The translations under genes and the position numbers were made by a program. Shown here one piece after another: positions 45,125-47,108 of a DNA stretch of 47,108 nt. Under the pieces are notes generated by a model. The model made no database searches and had not been told where the DNA came from. It saw only the letters and a list, made by a program, of their open reading frames with translations. How positions within the stretch are numbered: position 1 is the first letter of the stretch; each line of letters starts with the position of its first letter. Origin of the DNA: Chrysochromulina tobinii (taxonomy: Eukaryota; Haptophyta; Prymnesiales; Chrysochromulinaceae); contig JWZX01003396.1 in assembly GCA_001275005.1 (NCBI GenBank), forward strand, positions 1-47,108. Direction: 5' to 3'.

Positions 45125-46747
45125 TTGACGAAGCAAATTCGCTTCATGGTGGGACTCTACTTCTTCGTGGCCAGTTCGTGCGCGGCACCACTCCGCGTCT
45201 GCACCGAGTGCATGCAAGGCGGGCCGACGACGCTCGCGGCGCTGGTTTTCCTCGCACCGCGCGATGGGCCGTCGATTGTCGGGTGCGGATGCATCGCCCG
45301 GTGTGATCGAGGCGTCGCCGTTCGACTACCCTCTGGTGAAATCGAGGAGGGCGTCACCGGAGCGGCCGCATGCGCCGCAACGCTGCGCCGGTTGGGCTAC
45401 AGCGTCGATCAGCGCCTGCCCGATGCGTTCTCGGCCGCACGGCGGGGCGACGAGTTGGTTGCGGTCAGTCGTGAGCCAGAGGCAGTCCTCGCATACAACC
45501 GCGCCTTCTCGCTCGCCATCGCGACGGGCCTCGGGCTGCGGTGGCGCGCGCGTCGGAGCCCGGTCAGCGCGGCAAGCAGGTTCGCTGGCAGCCAGATTGC
45601 TGAGCCGCCGGGCGCGTCGTCGGGCGACGGCCGAATACGCGCAGCCGCCAGGCTGGCGACGACGGCCCAGGTGCTGTGGTTTGCGAGGCTCATGACGAAA
45701 CGTTCACGCGTGCAGCTCACGCTCGCGCGGCAGGGGCAGGTACGTGCCTCACGCCGCTCGCTCGAAGATGCGCTGTATGCCGTGCAGCTCGCCGAGGGCG
45801 TCGCCGAAGGCGACGCGCTGTCGCCGCAGCCATCCTCGGCAGCGCTCGCGTCGCTTCCGGCGCTTGGGACGGCGCTTGCGGACGTCGATAGTGGCGAAGG
45901 GCCCGATGAGACGTCCGGAAGAGCGTCTGGCGCAGTAGTAGGCGGGCTCGCCGGAGAGGGTGCGGACGTGCGCCTGGAGGCGTGGGAGTGCCTCGCAGAG
46001 GCCTTCGAGGTGGCGCGCGACATCGAAGGCGCCATCTACGCCTACGAGCGTCTGCTCGCACTCGAACCATCGACCACGCCCGGCCTCTCGCCCACAACCT
46101 CGGCCAAGCGGGGCGTGCAGGAGCTCGTGCTGCTCTCGCATCGGCAAGGACTCGAGACCACGCTCGCCCTCGGTCGGGGCTTGCAAGAAGCGACCGATCG
46201 CTCGGTGGCAGACGTCGTCAACCGGGGACTGGAGGACGTCGAAGCGCTGCGTACAGTGGTGCGACACGACCTTGACGTCGTCGAGGAGCGCGTGCGCTCT
46301 CGCTCGCCCTCTCGCCTCGAGCGCCTGCTCCTAGGGGCGTTCCAGCCCACGGCCAAGGCCCTCGACGACCTTCAGCTGATGAGGAGGATTGCGGAGTCCG
46401 ACCTGAACAGGTTGCAGCGCACGCTGCTCTTGGGCGACCCACTGCTCGCCTTCCTGCGCGAGACTTGGCAGCGCGCTCAAGGAAAGGCGCCGCCGCCTGT
46501 GATGCTTGACGCGCTGCCCATCTCGTCGGAGGCCGTCCTTTGGCTCCGCGAGCAGTTCGAGCGAGGTGTGCTGCCTCAGGACCCGCTGCTCGTAGCCAGC
46601 CTCTTGGAACAAGCCCGGCGCGACCCAGAGCTCGTGATTCGCCTCGTCGGCGAAATCGCGGCTGCAAGCGCGTGCACGGCCGATGGGGAAGGTGTACCGG
46701 AGGAGTGCGGGCTCCCGGGTGAGCTCCCCGACAGCAACCAGCGGTGA
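45125..46747 (+). CDS. Thioredoxin-like [2Fe-2S] ferredoxin domain protein with TPR-like helices
   Basis: 540 residues from Met 45125; Met 45146 gives a cleaner signal peptide, MVGLYFFVASSCAAP. The N-terminal domain reads LRVCTECMQGGPTTLAALVF, then SIVGCGCIARCDRGVAVRLP and TGAAACAATLRRLGY. The order C-x2-C ... C-x-C-x3-C (Cys26, 29, 54, 56, 60) with GG after the first pair fits thioredoxin-like ferredoxins that hold a [2Fe-2S] cluster, as seen in plastid proteins of plants and algae. Further on, SREPEAVLAYNRAFSLAIAT, SLEDALYAVQLAEG and AWECLAEAFEVARDIEGAIY look like TPR helices. A long helical part follows (VNRGLEDVEALRTVVRHDLD) and an EVRF-type LREQFERGVLPQDPLL segment. A plastid or secretory location is suggested by the leader. 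Confidence 0.65.
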   Translation: MTKQIRFMVGLYFFVASSCAAPLRVCTECMQGGPTTLAALVFLAPRDGPSIVGCGCIARCDRGVAVRLPSGEIEEGVTGAAACAATLRRLGYSVDQRLPDAFSAARRGDELVAVSREPEAVLAYNRAFSLAIATGLGLRWRARRSPVSAASRFAGSQIAEPPGASSGDGRIRAAARLATTAQVLWFARLMTKRSRVQLTLARQGQVRASRRSLEDALYAVQLAEGVAEGDALSPQPSSAALASLPALGTALADVDSGEGPDETSGRASGAVVGGLAGEGADVRLEAWECLAEAFEVARDIEGAIYAYERLLALEPSTTPGLSPTTSAKRGVQELVLLSHRQGLETTLALGRGLQEATDRSVADVVNRGLEDVEALRTVVRHDLDVVEERVRSRSPSRLERLLLGAFQPTAKALDDLQLMRRIAESDLNRLQRTLLLGDPLLAFLRETWQRAQGKAPPPVMLDALPISSEAVLWLREQFERGVLPQDPLLVASLLEQARRDPELVIRLVGEIAAASACTADGEGVPEECGLPGELPDSNQR

Positions 46748-47108
46748 GGGCGAGTGTGCGAGAGCGCTGCTCACCACACACACAGTACATAGTCATATAC
46801 CTGAACCATATACTAGATCGCGCGAGCGGGCCCACACGACACGCCCGTCTGGCGAAGAGGTACACACAGCGTATAGAGCGTTACCACGGCAGTTCGAGCC
46901 TTTCGCTAAGTTTTCGCAACACGCAAGTCGAATCTATTAGTACGTATTAGCAATTAGGATTGTGCGATCTTCCCGGGACGCGGGAGCGACCGCGAACGCC
47001 GAACCGCGCGCCGCGCACACCGGCCCGGGCGGCGGGCGCCGTTACCGCGCGGCGCGGCCCGGTGGTGCGCGCGGGGCTGCCGCCCGGCGGTGCGCGCGCG
47101 GGGCTGCC
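46748..47108. other. Intergenic, GC-rich end of window
   Basis: No gene seen. The last 70 bases are strongly GC-rich with a tandem-like repeat of GGTGCGCGCGGGGCTGCCGC at about 47063-47082 and 47090-47108. It may be the start of a longer repeat beyond the window. Confidence 0.5.

Overview
The window looks like a compact, GC-rich nuclear segment from a flagellated eukaryotic microalga. A haptophyte or similar secondary alga is my best guess, but this is inference. The genes are eukaryotic (KDEL receptor, TFIID TAF10, TFIIIC subunit, NIP7, THOC6, PHD finger protein). Several carry short GT-AG introns of about 85-265 nt, commonly ending in CGCAG. Third codon positions are strongly GC-biased, which creates long spurious antisense reading frames. 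An enkurin-domain gene, and possibly an FN3/TPR gene, point to a cilium. About 24 protein genes fit in 47 kb on both strands, often as divergent pairs separated by only 140-500 bp. No rRNA, tRNA, CRISPR array or transposase was found.

Layout. 0.5-5.4 kb, minus strand: a seven-pass membrane protein with a SHOCT-like helical hairpin, an FkbM-type methyltransferase and an enkurin-domain protein. 5.7-9.4 kb: KDEL receptor (+), TAF10 (-) and a RanBP2-type zinc-finger protein (+); the last two each need one +1 frame change. 10.3-15.1 kb: a low-complexity hypothetical (-), a TFIIIC tau55/GTF3C6-like subunit (-) and, divergently, an SPX-domain protein that also carries a Zn2Cys6 cluster (+). 15.8-29.3 kb, minus strand: a sirtuin lacking the usual zinc cysteines, a TPR/FN3 protein, a 2266-residue coiled-coil protein with repeated hairpins and two C-terminal ubiquitin-like folds, NIP7 and an ABM-like protein. 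29.4-37.2 kb, plus strand: THOC6-like WD40 protein, EF-hand protein with AKGGPQPV repeats, AIG1-like membrane protein, a protein with a possible MBD-like segment, and a DegT-family PLP aminotransferase. 38-46.7 kb: two hypotheticals (-), a PHD/HTH nuclear protein (+), a JmjC-like oxygenase (-) and a thioredoxin-like ferredoxin/TPR protein (+).

The genes do not form an evident pathway. Gene expression machinery is well represented (TAF10, GTF3C6, NIP7, THOC6, PHD protein, sirtuin, JmjC oxygenase). The most unusual items are the SPX-Zn2Cys6 fusion, which reads like an inositol-pyrophosphate or phosphate-sensing transcription factor, and the giant hairpin-repeat/double-UBL protein. Several genes appear to need +1 frame changes, which may be real or may be assembly insertions.
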